The notes beneath the pieces were generated by a model. It was not told the origin of the DNA. It worked only from the letters and a program-made list of their open reading frames with translations, and ran no database searches. Below are positions 24,232 to 33,043 of a DNA stretch of 50,978 nucleotides, piece by piece. Made by a program: the position numbers and the translations under genes. Each line of letters opens with the position of its first letter. Position 1 is the stretch's first letter. Source of the stretch: Affinirhizobium straminoryzae (GTDB taxonomy: Bacteria; Pseudomonadota; Alphaproteobacteria; Rhizobiales; Rhizobiaceae); contig NZ_VJMG01000065.1 of the NCBI RefSeq assembly GCF_007004135.1, positions 1 to 50,978 on the forward strand. The letters are read 5' to 3'.

Positions 24232-24617
24232 GATATCCTCGACAGCTGAAACAGGACGACGCCACCAACCGCAGGCTGATCGCCGTGGATGCGATATCGC
24301 TCCGGCGTGCCCGTCTGCGGATGTGCCCGGATGATCACATCTCCCGTCCTTGGAACGTTGTCGAGGTCGGAAAGCGCGAAGCTGATGGTGGCATGCGCGG
24401 ATACAATCCGGGCAGCCTGAGGCCGTTCGCGTCCACCGCCCATCTGCTCGATCTCGGGCGAGATATCGAAGCGACCCCGAAAGCCGGTCAGTATGGTGCG
24501 CCCGGGATCGGCAGCCGCCCCCATCTTTCCTTCCTGCATGGGATGGATGGTGACGTGTTCCCCCAATGCCTCCCGCGTCATCGACGGAAGGCTCGAACGG
24601 ATGGCGTCCAGATCCAT
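24228..24617 (-). CDS. putative head-tail connector/stopper protein
   Basis: 129 aa. The N-terminal helices MDLDAIRSSLPSMTREALGE and the beta-rich remainder (RFDISPEIEQMG, TGDVIIRAHPQTGTPERYRI) resemble lambda FII-like head-tail stoppers by size and order. The assignment is by context only. It overlaps the next gene by 4 bp. Confidence 0.55.
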   Translation of the reverse strand: MDLDAIRSSLPSMTREALGEHVTIHPMQEGKMGAAADPGRTILTGFRGRFDISPEIEQMGGGRERPQAARIVSAHATISFALSDLDNVPRTGDVIIRAHPQTGTPERYRIHGDQPAVGGVVLFQLSRIS

Positions 24618-24621
24618 GACA

Positions 24622-25122
24622 TCAGTCCTGCTGCGGGGTTGCTTTCAGTCCGTCGATGGTCGCGGCGAGGGCGGCCTCGCGGTCAGCGTCGGGCTGGCTG
24701 TTCCAGTCCTCGACCGACAGTCCGGATACTTTGTGCGCCAGCGCCACGATTTCTCCGAGCGGGACCGTCCTTTCCGGCGCGACCTCGATGAGCGCGGGCA
24801 GAATGCTGGAGCCCAGAAGCACCTCTTCGGCCGCCTGCTTGCTGGCAGTCGAAGAGGCGGCCTTGCGAGCGGACTGGCCTGCTCGCGTGGACTGGGTCGT
24901 CCTGGCAGGCTTCCGGATGCCCGTCTCGTTCTCGCTCTGCTCGGCATCGTCGATCGTCGAGAAGGTGACACCCCTGGAAGCAAAGTGCGCCATCAGCTTT
25001 TCGTCGAGGTCGGGGCAGGGGGTCACCGGCTGGCGGTCGCCGGGCTGCAGGATGGTGTGGCCGCCATGCACCCTGATGGCCTGGGGCCGCCCGCCATCAT
25101 TTCGGGCAATCAATGTTGCCAT
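24622..25122 (-). CDS. virion-region protein with low-complexity linker
   Basis: 166 aa. An N-terminal beta-rich part (MATLIARNDGGRPQAIRVHG) is followed by a Ser/Thr/Ala/Arg-rich linker (ARTTQSTRAGQSARKAASST). A helical C-terminus follows (LGSSILPALIEVAPERTVPL, VSGLSVEDWNSQPDADREAA). AGGAG precedes the ATG. It lies just downstream of the major capsid gene. It could be the head completion protein analogous to lambda FI, which is likewise variable and low-complexity. Confidence 0.6.
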   Translation of the reverse strand: MATLIARNDGGRPQAIRVHGGHTILQPGDRQPVTPCPDLDEKLMAHFASRGVTFSTIDDAEQSENETGIRKPARTTQSTRAGQSARKAASSTASKQAAEEVLLGSSILPALIEVAPERTVPLGEIVALAHKVSGLSVEDWNSQPDADREAALAATIDGLKATPQQD

Positions 25123-25173
25123 CGTCGTTCTCCTGATGAGCAGGGCTCTTTGCCCTGCAAGCGTTGAGAGGGA

Positions 25174-26193
25174 TCAGCGGCCGACCGATTTGCGAAGGCA
25201 CTGCGGCTTCATGCACATGTAGAGCGGGTATGAGTACAGCTCACCTTTCACCCAGGACTGGCGGTCCTTGTCAGCGATGTTCATGGCGTAGACGTCCTGG
25301 CCCTTCGTATTGACGAAGGGGGCGAATTCGTCCGCCGGAGAGACGAATTTCTTGAAGACATCGGTTGCTCCGACCGGGAAGAACCTCGCTTCGTCCGCGC
25401 CGATCGCGACGGTCGAGTTGTCATCCGTGCCCCGGTAGTTGTGCCACAGGATGCCGCCGAAGGGGAAAGCCTCGAAGGCGAGGCTGTTGCGAAGGTCGGC
25501 TGCCGCCGCCCAGCCGTCATAGGTGCGCACCACCTTGGGATGATTGACGAAGTCGTCGAAGAAGTTGTCCCCCACGAGCGCGTGCACCTTCGTCCGGGTG
25601 GTGAAGGCGCCCTTGGCCGAGCGCGACATGCTGCGGGTCACCTGGTGGCAAAGCCCGCGAATATCCGTGGTTTCGACGTTCAGGCGGAAGTTGATGGTGG
25701 GGGCAGGAGCGATCCCGAACTCGGCAAAGTAATCATAGATGACCGAGGTGCCGTCAGAATCGAGCAGCAGCCCCTGCAGTGCGCCGAGACGATGAAACTC
25801 GTGGGTGAGATCCATGTTGCCGCGCAAGGTCCCCATGCGCTCGGCATATTCGTCCATGACGACCTGCAGCTCCGTTTCCGTCCCCCATGCGCGCATCCCC
25901 GCGACTTCCGAGGCGAAGAGCGTGAAGGAATCGGCCAGGCGCTGGGTGCGGAAATCGCGGATGTTCGCCTGTGTCGGCATGGTGTTGCGCGGTGCGGCAC
26001 CATCCGGCGAGGTCTCGATCAGCGAAAGGCTTTCGGCCTTCTTTTCCACGGCGACCTTGCGCAGGAACACGCCCTTTTCCTCGAAGATCCCGAGCGCCCC
26101 CAGCGTCTGGGGAACATAGTCGATGTCCTTTGCTGCGGCGGAAAGCTCCACCATGCCGAAGGCGTCGGTCCTGAAAATATCCATGCTTGCCAT
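25174..26193 (-). CDS. major capsid protein, lambda gpE type
   Basis: 339 aa. MDIFRTDAFGMVELSAAAKD, VAVEKKAESLSLIETSPDGA and the central DLTHEFHRLGALQGLLLDSD identify the major capsid protein E family (HK97 fold). GGAG lies eight nt upstream of the ATG. The order decoration-capsid is that of lambda D-E. The nearby ClpP-type protease supplies prohead maturation, although lambda E itself is not cleaved. Confidence 0.92.
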   Translation of the reverse strand: MASMDIFRTDAFGMVELSAAAKDIDYVPQTLGALGIFEEKGVFLRKVAVEKKAESLSLIETSPDGAAPRNTMPTQANIRDFRTQRLADSFTLFASEVAGMRAWGTETELQVVMDEYAERMGTLRGNMDLTHEFHRLGALQGLLLDSDGTSVIYDYFAEFGIAPAPTINFRLNVETTDIRGLCHQVTRSMSRSAKGAFTTRTKVHALVGDNFFDDFVNHPKVVRTYDGWAAAADLRNSLAFEAFPFGGILWHNYRGTDDNSTVAIGADEARFFPVGATDVFKKFVSPADEFAPFVNTKGQDVYAMNIADKDRQSWVKGELYSYPLYMCMKPQCLRKSVGR

Positions 26194-26205
26194 GGGTGAA
26201 ACTCC

Positions 26206-26568
26206 TTAGCGGGCGATGATGCCGAGCGTCGCGAGACCCGCGATCCCGGCTGCCTTGTTGGCGAGGGTGGCTCCGGAGAACCAGTTGAGGGCAGGGGTCT
26301 TCACCTGGGCGACCCGGCGCAGAACCGTGGCTTCCTGTTCACCGGTCACCGGATAGATCAGGATGGCTGCCACGGTCTGGCTGCCGTCATTGGCGGCAGG
26401 GTTCCAGGGTACGTACTTGCCGCTTGCCGCGATCCTTCCGAGGACCGTATTGGGCGGGAGCGTGATGCCTGCGCCGGCGCTGACGACGACCACGTCGCGG
26501 CTGTAATAGTCTGCGGCCTCTGAGATGATGCAGGAGCCCGGGCCGAGCTTTTGCGTAAGAACCGTCAT
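26206..26568 (-). CDS. head decoration protein, lambda gpD type
   Basis: 120 aa. SEAADYYSRDVVVVSAGAGI, TLPPNTVLGRIA and the end GIAGLATLGIIAR match the HDPD/lambda gpD family, trimers that cap and stabilise the expanded head. Sits between the protease/scaffold and capsid genes as in lambda. Confidence 0.9.
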   Translation of the reverse strand: MTVLTQKLGPGSCIISEAADYYSRDVVVVSAGAGITLPPNTVLGRIAASGKYVPWNPAANDGSQTVAAILIYPVTGEQEATVLRRVAQVKTPALNWFSGATLANKAAGIAGLATLGIIAR

Positions 26569-26584
26569 GGGTCATTCCCTCCGT

Positions 26585-26983
26585 TTAGCGGCCGGTCTTC
26601 AGGGCTGCCATCTTCTTGTTCGCCCGCGCCACGGCGGTCTGCCAGGAGCCATCGGAACCCGCACCGCCCGTGGGCTGTGTGCTGCCCGGCATGGCGAGGC
26701 TCGCCGCGGCAAGACGCTGCTGCTCGTAGGAACCGGTGGCCTGCTGGGACGCAGGCTGGGTGGAGGCGGCCGGCGCTGCCTTCAAGGCGGCCAGCGCCGT
26801 TTCGACGGTCATCTCGGTTTCGTGCGCCAGATGCTCTGCCAGGGCTTCGCGCCCCTTCGCTTCGTCTGAGCCCGTGATCGCCTTGATCCGCGCCTTGCTG
26901 TCGGCCAGCGCCTGGGCGACGGCTTGTGCAATCAGCTTGCTGGTGTCGGCGGTGGTCACATCCGCCGCATTCTGGTCAGCCAT
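26585..26983 (-). CDS. nested scaffolding protein (internal start within the protease gene)
   Basis: An in-frame ATG at 26983 is preceded by AAGGAG with a 6-nt spacer, a stronger ribosome site than most genes here. It would yield a 132-aa protein beginning MADQNAADVTT. It is all helix (LIAQAVAQALADSKARIKAI, EHLAHETEMTVETALAALKA) with an unstructured Gln/Ser/Ala-rich end. Lambda makes its Nu3 scaffold in the same way from within gene C. The ribosome site and start are seen; expression is inferred. Confidence 0.7.
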   Translation of the reverse strand: MADQNAADVTTADTSKLIAQAVAQALADSKARIKAITGSDEAKGREALAEHLAHETEMTVETALAALKAAPAASTQPASQQATGSYEQQRLAAASLAMPGSTQPTGGAGSDGSWQTAVARANKKMAALKTGR

Positions 26984-27658
26984 CGTTTTCTCCTTGTCGA
27001 TGCTGGGTTTTGCAGGGGCGGACGCCTCTGCCGGTATCTGCGCCCGTGCCCGGGTCCAGTCGTTGCGTTGGGAGAGAGCAACGAGCTTCTGGGGTGCATG
27101 GGCGTAAACGGAATAATCGTGGGCGGCCGCAGCTTTGGCGCGGGCCTTATCCTGAGCCGTGGCGAAGCCCTTCGAGACGGCCTCTTCGGCGTTCATCCAA
27201 AGCTCTGCCTTCATGTCGGTCCGGATGTCGGCGGGATCGCTTCCCGTCACCTCGGCGTAGATCGAGGCGAGGTTCTCGGCATGCTTCTCCATGACCTTGG
27301 CATAGGCTTCCATGTCGGCCGCCGTGCCCCAGACACCGCCGGACGGGTCATGGATCATCATCATGGAGCCGGTCCGCATCAGCCGTTCGTCGCCTGCCAT
27401 GGCGATGACCGAAGCGCTCGACGCGGCCATGGCATCCACAATCACGGTGACCTTGCCGGCATGGGCCTTCAGCGCATTGAAGATTGCGATGCCATCGTCG
27501 ACATAGCCGCCGCCTGAATTGATGCGGACGGTGATCGGCTCGTCCCGGCCATGCTGGATCAGGGCGTCGAGGACCTCGCGGGCGGTGAAGCCATCGCCCC
27601 AATAGCTTTCACCGACGAACCCGTAGAGAACGAGTTCGCCGTTCACGAGAACGGTCAT
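26585..27658 (-). CDS. head maturation protease, ClpP/S49 type, fused to scaffold domain
   Basis: 357 aa from MTVLVNGELVLYG; the much longer open frame upstream is a shadow of the portal gene. The N-terminal 200 residues are a ClpP-fold protease: INSGGGYVDDGIAIFNAL (glycine-rich oxyanion strand), then DAMAASSASVIAMAGD with the nucleophile at Ser80 or 81, and catalytic His103 in MIHDPSGG. The C-terminal 130 residues are alanine-rich helices suited to a scaffold. A second start inside the gene would make that scaffold alone. The arrangement equals lambda C with nested Nu3. Confidence 0.9.
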   Translation of the reverse strand: MTVLVNGELVLYGFVGESYWGDGFTAREVLDALIQHGRDEPITVRINSGGGYVDDGIAIFNALKAHAGKVTVIVDAMAASSASVIAMAGDERLMRTGSMMMIHDPSGGVWGTAADMEAYAKVMEKHAENLASIYAEVTGSDPADIRTDMKAELWMNAEEAVSKGFATAQDKARAKAAAAHDYSVYAHAPQKLVALSQRNDWTRARAQIPAEASAPAKPSIDKEKTMADQNAADVTTADTSKLIAQAVAQALADSKARIKAITGSDEAKGREALAEHLAHETEMTVETALAALKAAPAASTQPASQQATGSYEQQRLAAASLAMPGSTQPTGGAGSDGSWQTAVARANKKMAALKTGR

Positions 27659-27671
27659 GATAGGGATCCTT

Positions 27672-27941
27672 CTAGAAACGGAACTGGGCGCGGCGCCCGC
27701 AGGTGCGGGTGCCCTGGTGTTCAGCGCATAGTCGCTCGTAGCGCTGGATTTCCTGCTCCAGCAGTGCGGGCTTGGCGGGCGTGAAACGCACCATTTCGCG
27801 GGTGCTCGGCGACTGGATCGAGAACTCCTCGACATTTTCGCCTGCGGCGAGCTTGGTACGGACCAGCCGCAGGGCGGCCAGCACCTGACACGGATCGTCC
27901 GTATCGACGGAGGCACCGCCGATTTTCTGGATGTTGGCCAT
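27672..27941 (-). CDS. putative head-tail joining protein, gpW-like
   Basis: 89 aa. A short N-terminus (MANIQKIGGASVDTDD) leads to a helix, VLAALRLVRTKLAAGENV. A beta hairpin EEFSIQSPSTREMVRFTPAK and a second helix LLEQEIQRYERLCA follow: the alpha-beta-beta-alpha fold of lambda gpW. Two cysteines and a C-terminal RTCGRRAQFRF tail are extra. It lies between portal and protease, whereas lambda has W between terminase and portal. The fold call is by eye. Confidence 0.6.
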   Translation of the reverse strand: MANIQKIGGASVDTDDPCQVLAALRLVRTKLAAGENVEEFSIQSPSTREMVRFTPAKPALLEQEIQRYERLCAEHQGTRTCGRRAQFRF

Positions 27942-27944
27942 TCC

Positions 27945-29576
27945 TCACGCCTTCTGCTTCTGACGCTGATTGTCGTTTTGCTCGGGTGCTGCCGGCTTGC
28001 TGCCAAAGCCGCGCTCGAAAGGGGATTGCATGCCCGCCTCCTTGTAGCGGCGATGCCAGCGCGCCCGGCTTTCGAAGACTTCTTCGGGGTCCTGCCCCAG
28101 CTCGGCGCATTCGGCTTCCAGCGTGGAGGTGCCGTTTGCGAGACGCTCGCTCGACGCGTTCGCCCGCTTGGCATCGTCTGCGGTCGGCTTCGACGGACCA
28201 TGGCAGATCGCGTATTGGATGGCGTCCCGGTTGGCGCGGTACGCCTCGAGGCCGCCTTTGAACGGGATCTCGCCTTCCTCGATCGACTCGTCGAGCCAGC
28301 TGCCATACGGAAGCAGGACATGCGGTGCGGCAATCCGGTCCGTTCGGCGCTGTGCCAGGGGCCAGAGGGCGCTGTTCTCCATATTGGTGCTGGCATAGGT
28401 CGCGTCGGAGTAGTCGAGCGTATAGCCGCCGTAGGAGATGCCCAGAGCGCGCGCGGTCTCCCGATCGATTGCCGCGCGAAACGCCGGCAGATCGGGGCTG
28501 AGGCCGGTGATGTTCTTGAACTCCAGATCCTCACCCGGCGCGAGCTGGCTGACACCCGCGCCGGGACCCAGCCGGATTTCCGCTTCCGCCGCCCGATCGA
28601 GCTGTGCCTTGAAGTAATTGAGCAGGTCGGATGCAATCCCATCCGCCCCGGTTCCGCCCAGATCCTTCATGTTCTCCAGGAATTCGAAAGCCTCGGCGCT
28701 CGGCTTGTCGCTCTTCAGGATGATCGAATACATCGTCTGCAGGAAGAGCAACTGAGCCGTCGCGTCATCTGCATTCTCCCCCATCAGGAACTTCCGGAAG
28801 GTAGGCAGCAGCGGAGAGACGCCGCGGACGTCGTCGGCCGAAAAGGGATCGTATGCGTGCATGACCATGGGCCGTCCCTGCGCGTCCCAGGCGGCATAAT
28901 CGCGCTTGACGGTCTGGCTATTACGCCGCTCCTCGAAGCGGTAGGCGATGGGCCTGCCATAGTCGTCATGGACGATGCCCTGATACAGGTTCTCCAGTTC
29001 GTTGGTGTCCTGCACCAGCCGGGACGGCGTCGTCAGCAGGAACTTCGTGCCCGTGCGCGTGCCAGGCAACCGCTGCGAACGCGGGAGATAAACCAGCAAT
29101 GCGGTGGACTCGCCAAAGGCCAGCCAGTTTCGAATACCGATGTCCGTCTGTTGCGGGTTGTTGAGCTTGGCTCGGAGATCAACCTCCAGCGGGTTCCATG
29201 CCCAGACCTTGTGCCGGGCCTTGACGAGACGCACCCAATCCACGGCTTCCTTGTCGTCATAGCCAAACCGGCTGAGGTCAGGTTTCGGGTTCAGGGCCAG
29301 TTCCACGCCGACGGTGTCCGCGATGATCTGGTCTGCCGCACCCCGCAGCTTGCCGCTGTTCTGGAGCATGTCCATGGCCAGCCCCGCTGAGCGGACCCAG
29401 ACGCGACGGACTTCGTCGCGGTGGTCGCGCAGCGAGGCTGGCCGCGCAGCGATCACGCCGGATTGCGTGTCGCGCATATAGGCGGATCTGACGCGCGGGC
29501 TTGACGGCGCGCCTTGTGGCTGGACCCCGGGCACGGGGGATCGCCCTGCCTGGATCCTGAACCTCGGCTTCATCAT
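27945..29576 (-). CDS. portal protein, lambda gpB type
   Basis: 543 aa from the ATG at 29576, which overlaps the large-terminase stop as ATGA. The core MLQNSGKLRGAADQIIADTV, VEDRAKLNNPQQT-like EVDLRAKLNNPQQTDIG and the later SADDVRGVSPLLPTFRKFLM with DLEFKNITGLSPDLPAFRAA match the lambda-type portal family (phage_portal_2). It forms the dodecameric DNA channel at one capsid vertex. Confidence 0.92.
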   Translation of the reverse strand: MMKPRFRIQAGRSPVPGVQPQGAPSSPRVRSAYMRDTQSGVIAARPASLRDHRDEVRRVWVRSAGLAMDMLQNSGKLRGAADQIIADTVGVELALNPKPDLSRFGYDDKEAVDWVRLVKARHKVWAWNPLEVDLRAKLNNPQQTDIGIRNWLAFGESTALLVYLPRSQRLPGTRTGTKFLLTTPSRLVQDTNELENLYQGIVHDDYGRPIAYRFEERRNSQTVKRDYAAWDAQGRPMVMHAYDPFSADDVRGVSPLLPTFRKFLMGENADDATAQLLFLQTMYSIILKSDKPSAEAFEFLENMKDLGGTGADGIASDLLNYFKAQLDRAAEAEIRLGPGAGVSQLAPGEDLEFKNITGLSPDLPAFRAAIDRETARALGISYGGYTLDYSDATYASTNMENSALWPLAQRRTDRIAAPHVLLPYGSWLDESIEEGEIPFKGGLEAYRANRDAIQYAICHGPSKPTADDAKRANASSERLANGTSTLEAECAELGQDPEEVFESRARWHRRYKEAGMQSPFERGFGSKPAAPEQNDNQRQKQKA

Positions 29577-31543
29577 CTGCGCTTCTTCCACCTGTTCTCA
29601 GCGGGTTGCTTCGGGGCTGGTGCCACCGGCTTATGTTGTTTGGGTACAGGCGCGCCTGGCGGCTCCTGCCTTCCGGCGGAAAGGCCGAAGAGGCTTTCCT
29701 CGAAATCAAGCTGGGCTTCCGGGATGGGTGCCTCGCGTTCTGCCTCAAGGCGGTCCCAGATGGCCTCTGGGAGATCACGCACACCGAAGAGGATTGCGGC
29801 CACCTCGGCCTGGTTCATGGTGTCCAGACCTTCATTGGCCTGGGCCTGGTCCTTCTGCCACTTGTACTCGGTGTGCCCGTCCTTCCGCTTCACGGGCACC
29901 CGCCGTTCGGCGGTCAGCTGACGGAAATATTCGTCCTCGAGCCCCGTCGGGAACCCGACGAAGCCACGTTCGAGCGGATCTGTCTTCGCCACGTTGCGGT
30001 AAAGCGCCATCTTCAGGATGGAGCCGTTGAAGGTGTAGAAGCGCCGCGAGTACCGGTTGAGCTTGCCGGTGCGGTGGTTCCGTTCCTTCTTTACCCTTTG
30101 CGTCAGCGGTGCGAGATCCGAGCTGGCGCCGCGCACCATTACCAGCTTGCCGGCGGGGTGCCGTTTCGCCCACTCCCAGACCTCCTCGGTATAGGCATTG
30201 CCGTCGATCGCGACCCGGTCGAGCTGGATCGGCCGGCCAACGCTGTTCTTCCAGGTCTGGTAGAGCAGCGCGTCCAGGCGCTCCTGGCAGACGGGCTCCG
30301 AGATATGACCGGGTACGACCAGGTAATCGACCACAAAGCGTCTAAAGTCCCGGCCGAAGGCGACGATCTGGCACTCCACGCGGTCGACCTGACAGTCGAT
30401 GCCCATCGTGAGGACAAGACCACCCTGCGGAATGCGTCCGCGGGCGTAGGGCGAGGCGGCAGCCCTGTCGCGCAATGTCTCCCAGGGCGGGGCTTCACCG
30501 GCTGTGACATAGGCGCGGCCGACGGTGTCGTTCAGAAAGGTCTGTTCCGACGCCGGATCACCGCGCGCCGACAGCCACTCGCGTGCAATGCGCTCCCAGC
30601 TCTGCAGGGCGGAGATGACTGACCACAACGAGAACGACCGATGCTGGCGCTTGGCCTTCGGATTATGGGCGCGCCACTTGCCGGCACGCGCCATCTTTGC
30701 CCGATGATGCTCCTCGATGACGGCTCCGCACTCGATGCAGGTGAAGTGCGCCTTCTCCGGATGGGCCTCGTCCAGATTGGCGAGCATGTTCTCCCATTCG
30801 AGGGTCTGCATATGACCGCAGTGAGGGCAGGGCACATAGAGATGCTCCTGACTGCCTGCCTCGAAATTCCGCGTGATGCGGCAGCCCGGCATGACGAGCG
30901 GCGTTGAGATCTTGAGGACCTTCGCGAACTCGTAGGCGCGCGACCGGCTGTCTGCCTGCGTCTCCGGATCGCCGGCCGAGTTCTTTTCCCACTTCGACAG
31001 GTCGTCCTGCACCTGCCGCGCCATGGATACCTGATCGATCGGAGCGTTCGCGCCCATGATCAGGATGGCGCCGCGACCATCGACACGCTCCTTGTAGAGC
31101 AGGCTGTCGAGGCCGTCCCGGTTCTTCATCGGGAAGGCCGTGGCCAGCGCCAACGTGTTGCGCAGCATGGGCGCAAGCTTCATCTTGCTCCAGCTTTCCG
31201 CCTTGGTGACGGTTGGCCAGACATACAGGATGTCGCCCGGGTCCATATCCATGGAGCCGAGCGTGAAGATGTTCGCGAGCACCGTGCCCCCGAGCTGGGC
31301 CGACTTCATGATCGTGACCGTGCGGCAGGGGTCGGCGGGGGACAGAGCCCGCAGGATCTCGTCGAAGTACGGAAAATTCTCCCGGTTATAGGGGCCGGGG
31401 AAGGGGCTCTCGCGCTTCGAGAAGGACACGTTCTTCTCGGCCCAGGCGAGGTAATCCACCTCGGCTGGCGGCTCCATGATCTCGGCCATCACGTCATAGG
31501 CCAGGCGCGCAGCATTGGCCGTATGCACGATCATCGAGGTCAT
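29573..31543 (-). CDS. terminase large subunit, lambda GpA type
   Basis: 656 aa. The N-terminal ATPase has RTVTIMKSAQLGGTVLANIF, where SAQLGGT is the deviant Walker A of GpA, and ILYVWPTVTKAESWSK. A four-cysteine zinc finger (CPHCGHMQTL and FTCIECGAVIEE) sits in the middle, as in other GpA proteins. The nuclease domain opens with VLTMGIDCQVDRVECQIVAF, with a metal-binding Asp. GpA-type terminases cut at cos sites, so the packaged genome should have cohesive ends. Confidence 0.93.
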   Translation of the reverse strand: MTSMIVHTANAARLAYDVMAEIMEPPAEVDYLAWAEKNVSFSKRESPFPGPYNRENFPYFDEILRALSPADPCRTVTIMKSAQLGGTVLANIFTLGSMDMDPGDILYVWPTVTKAESWSKMKLAPMLRNTLALATAFPMKNRDGLDSLLYKERVDGRGAILIMGANAPIDQVSMARQVQDDLSKWEKNSAGDPETQADSRSRAYEFAKVLKISTPLVMPGCRITRNFEAGSQEHLYVPCPHCGHMQTLEWENMLANLDEAHPEKAHFTCIECGAVIEEHHRAKMARAGKWRAHNPKAKRQHRSFSLWSVISALQSWERIAREWLSARGDPASEQTFLNDTVGRAYVTAGEAPPWETLRDRAAASPYARGRIPQGGLVLTMGIDCQVDRVECQIVAFGRDFRRFVVDYLVVPGHISEPVCQERLDALLYQTWKNSVGRPIQLDRVAIDGNAYTEEVWEWAKRHPAGKLVMVRGASSDLAPLTQRVKKERNHRTGKLNRYSRRFYTFNGSILKMALYRNVAKTDPLERGFVGFPTGLEDEYFRQLTAERRVPVKRKDGHTEYKWQKDQAQANEGLDTMNQAEVAAILFGVRDLPEAIWDRLEAEREAPIPEAQLDFEESLFGLSAGRQEPPGAPVPKQHKPVAPAPKQPAENRWKKRR

Positions 31544-31544
31544 G

Positions 31545-32198
31545 TCAGTTCAGTGTCTCGATTTCCTCGACCTCAAGGGCCGTTTCGGTGGTTTCGGGCA
31601 AGGCCGCGGCCTCGTCTCGGGCCTGTTTGGCAGCAGCGGAACGCAGCTTTCGGAACTCGCGGCGCAGCAGGTGCAGCACGTCGCGTTGCGGCACCTTGAA
31701 TTCTTCGGTGATGGCGGTCGCCAGATCGGACAATCCGCTCTCGAAAACGATGATCATCCGGGTTGCCATGCGCGCCATCTCCGCGCGGGCGGCCTCCGTT
31801 TCCGTCAGCGTTCCGATGGCCTTCGCATCCGCGATGGCGCCGTTGCGGTTTACGCGCCGCAATTGCTCCAGCTTCTGCTGTTTGATCTCGTGATCGACCG
31901 CGTTCTTCTGTGTCTTGAGCGGTGGCTCGTCGGCGTCGCCGCGGCTTCGGTATGAACTGAGCGGCGCGAGGCTCTCGTCATTGCCATCGAGGCGGGTATC
32001 GATCCCGTTGCCCATCCGCTGGGAGATGTCGAGGGCGAGCCGGAGGTCTGCTTTCGCCCGCTCGACGATGATGCGCGCGTTACGACCGTTTCCGTGCAGG
32101 GCGGCCGGCGAAATCTTGCCTTCGGCCAGGTACTGGCTGACGCGCCCGGGCGACACGCCGATCAGTGCCGCGAACTGTCCTTTCGTAACAGCGTCCAT
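31545..32198 (-). CDS. terminase small subunit (Nu1-type)
   Basis: 217 aa. The N-terminus (TKGQFAALIGVSPGRVSQYL, then AEGKISPAAL) is the winged helix-turn-helix that recognises cos DNA. The centre has a charged coiled-coil (HEIKQQKLEQLRRVNRNGAI) for oligomerisation. The C-terminal helices (REFRKLRSAAAKQARDEAAA) end in an acidic tail, probably contacting the large subunit whose start lies one base away. Confidence 0.85.
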   Translation of the reverse strand: MDAVTKGQFAALIGVSPGRVSQYLAEGKISPAALHGNGRNARIIVERAKADLRLALDISQRMGNGIDTRLDGNDESLAPLSSYRSRGDADEPPLKTQKNAVDHEIKQQKLEQLRRVNRNGAIADAKAIGTLTETEAARAEMARMATRMIIVFESGLSDLATAITEEFKVPQRDVLHLLRREFRKLRSAAAKQARDEAAALPETTETALEVEEIETLN

Positions 32199-32267
32199 GC
32201 CGACTTTACCGATCTTCTTTAGCTGTTTAGCCGGACTTTAGGAGTTTAGGCTTCGTTTTTACCCTCA

Positions 32268-32345
32268 GACTGGCGAGATTTCGGGAGCAGCTCTGCCCGC
32301 GGGGGGTGGTTGAGGGGTACGGTCCCTAACCCCCGGGGGTGGGGT
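32268..32345. other. candidate cos region, G-rich
   Basis: This gene-free stretch between the small-terminase gene and the Z-like tail gene carries long G/C runs. It also has an interrupted dyad, GGTTGAGGG (32307-32315) facing TCCCTAACC (32323-32331). A GpA/Nu1 terminase cuts at a partly symmetric cosN usually next to the small-subunit gene, so this is the best cos candidate in the window. No end is visible to prove it. Confidence 0.4.
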
Positions 32346-32959
32346 CAACTGAAGAACCCCATGCCGAGAACCTCGATCTCGTACATCACGCGGTCAGGCA
32401 GATGCTTGTTCACGGTATCGAGGAAGGCTGCAGCGGATGCTCCCTCGAGCATTTCCACCGGGATGATCACACCGCTGTCCTTCAACTCAAGCGGCCCCCG
32501 CGACCTGCCGAGACGCCGATAGATGTGGCCGTTCAGCCCTTGCGCTGTGACACGATTGGGAAACTGGCCGCCTTTGATGAACGATCCCGGAAACAGCATG
32601 CGCTTTCCCCTGGGAGCCGCCGACACACCAGCGCGTGTTTCGCGAGCCTTGAAGAACTTCAGCGAAATGTCGCCGCCCGTCGTGGACAAGGTGTAAGCGA
32701 GCGAGGCCTTGCCTTCCGGGTGGTGGCTGAATTCAGAACGAGCGCCGAATGCTCTGCCAGCCTTTACCGCTCTGCGGATCACGCCATAACGCAGCCCGGT
32801 TTGGACGACGAGTGCGCGCACCACCTGTGTTCGCGCCTTGTCGCCGGTGTGGTTGAGGGCGCGCTGAAGTGCCAGGTTCTTCTTCGGACCATCCAGTTGC
32901 CCCAGTGCGTTCGCAAGCCTGGAGAGCCCGGCCATGTCTTGCCACGTCATGGTCAACAT
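32345..32959 (-). CDS. phage minor tail protein Z-like
   Basis: 204 aa from MLTMTWQDMAGL, with GGGAG nine nt upstream; an in-frame ATG at 32950 is an alternative, and the open frame beyond 32959 is non-coding. GLSRLANALGQLDGPKKNLA, LQRALNHTGDKARTQVVRAL, and the C-terminal LELKDSGVIIPVEMLEGASA with FLDTVNKHLPDRVMYEIEVL resemble the minor-tail-Z family. In this phage it precedes the terminase genes and would be the first late gene. Its job in a contractile tail is unclear. Confidence 0.65.
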   Translation of the reverse strand: MLTMTWQDMAGLSRLANALGQLDGPKKNLALQRALNHTGDKARTQVVRALVVQTGLRYGVIRRAVKAGRAFGARSEFSHHPEGKASLAYTLSTTGGDISLKFFKARETRAGVSAAPRGKRMLFPGSFIKGGQFPNRVTAQGLNGHIYRRLGRSRGPLELKDSGVIIPVEMLEGASAAAFLDTVNKHLPDRVMYEIEVLGMGFFS

Positions 32960-33043
32960 GTACGTTTTCTCCCATCCGCATAGCCAATATCTCGACACTA
33001 CGCATTCGGCGTGCAAAATCTCATCGTCAACATGGGGGCATAA

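Noticed and set aside
27659..28642. N-terminal extension of the protease frame (about 328 codons)
   Set aside because: It reads through the portal and connector genes in another frame; the protease domain starts at 27658 with its own start.
27978..29390. 470-codon plus-strand frame
   Set aside because: Shadow of the portal gene; no ribosome site or recognisable domain.
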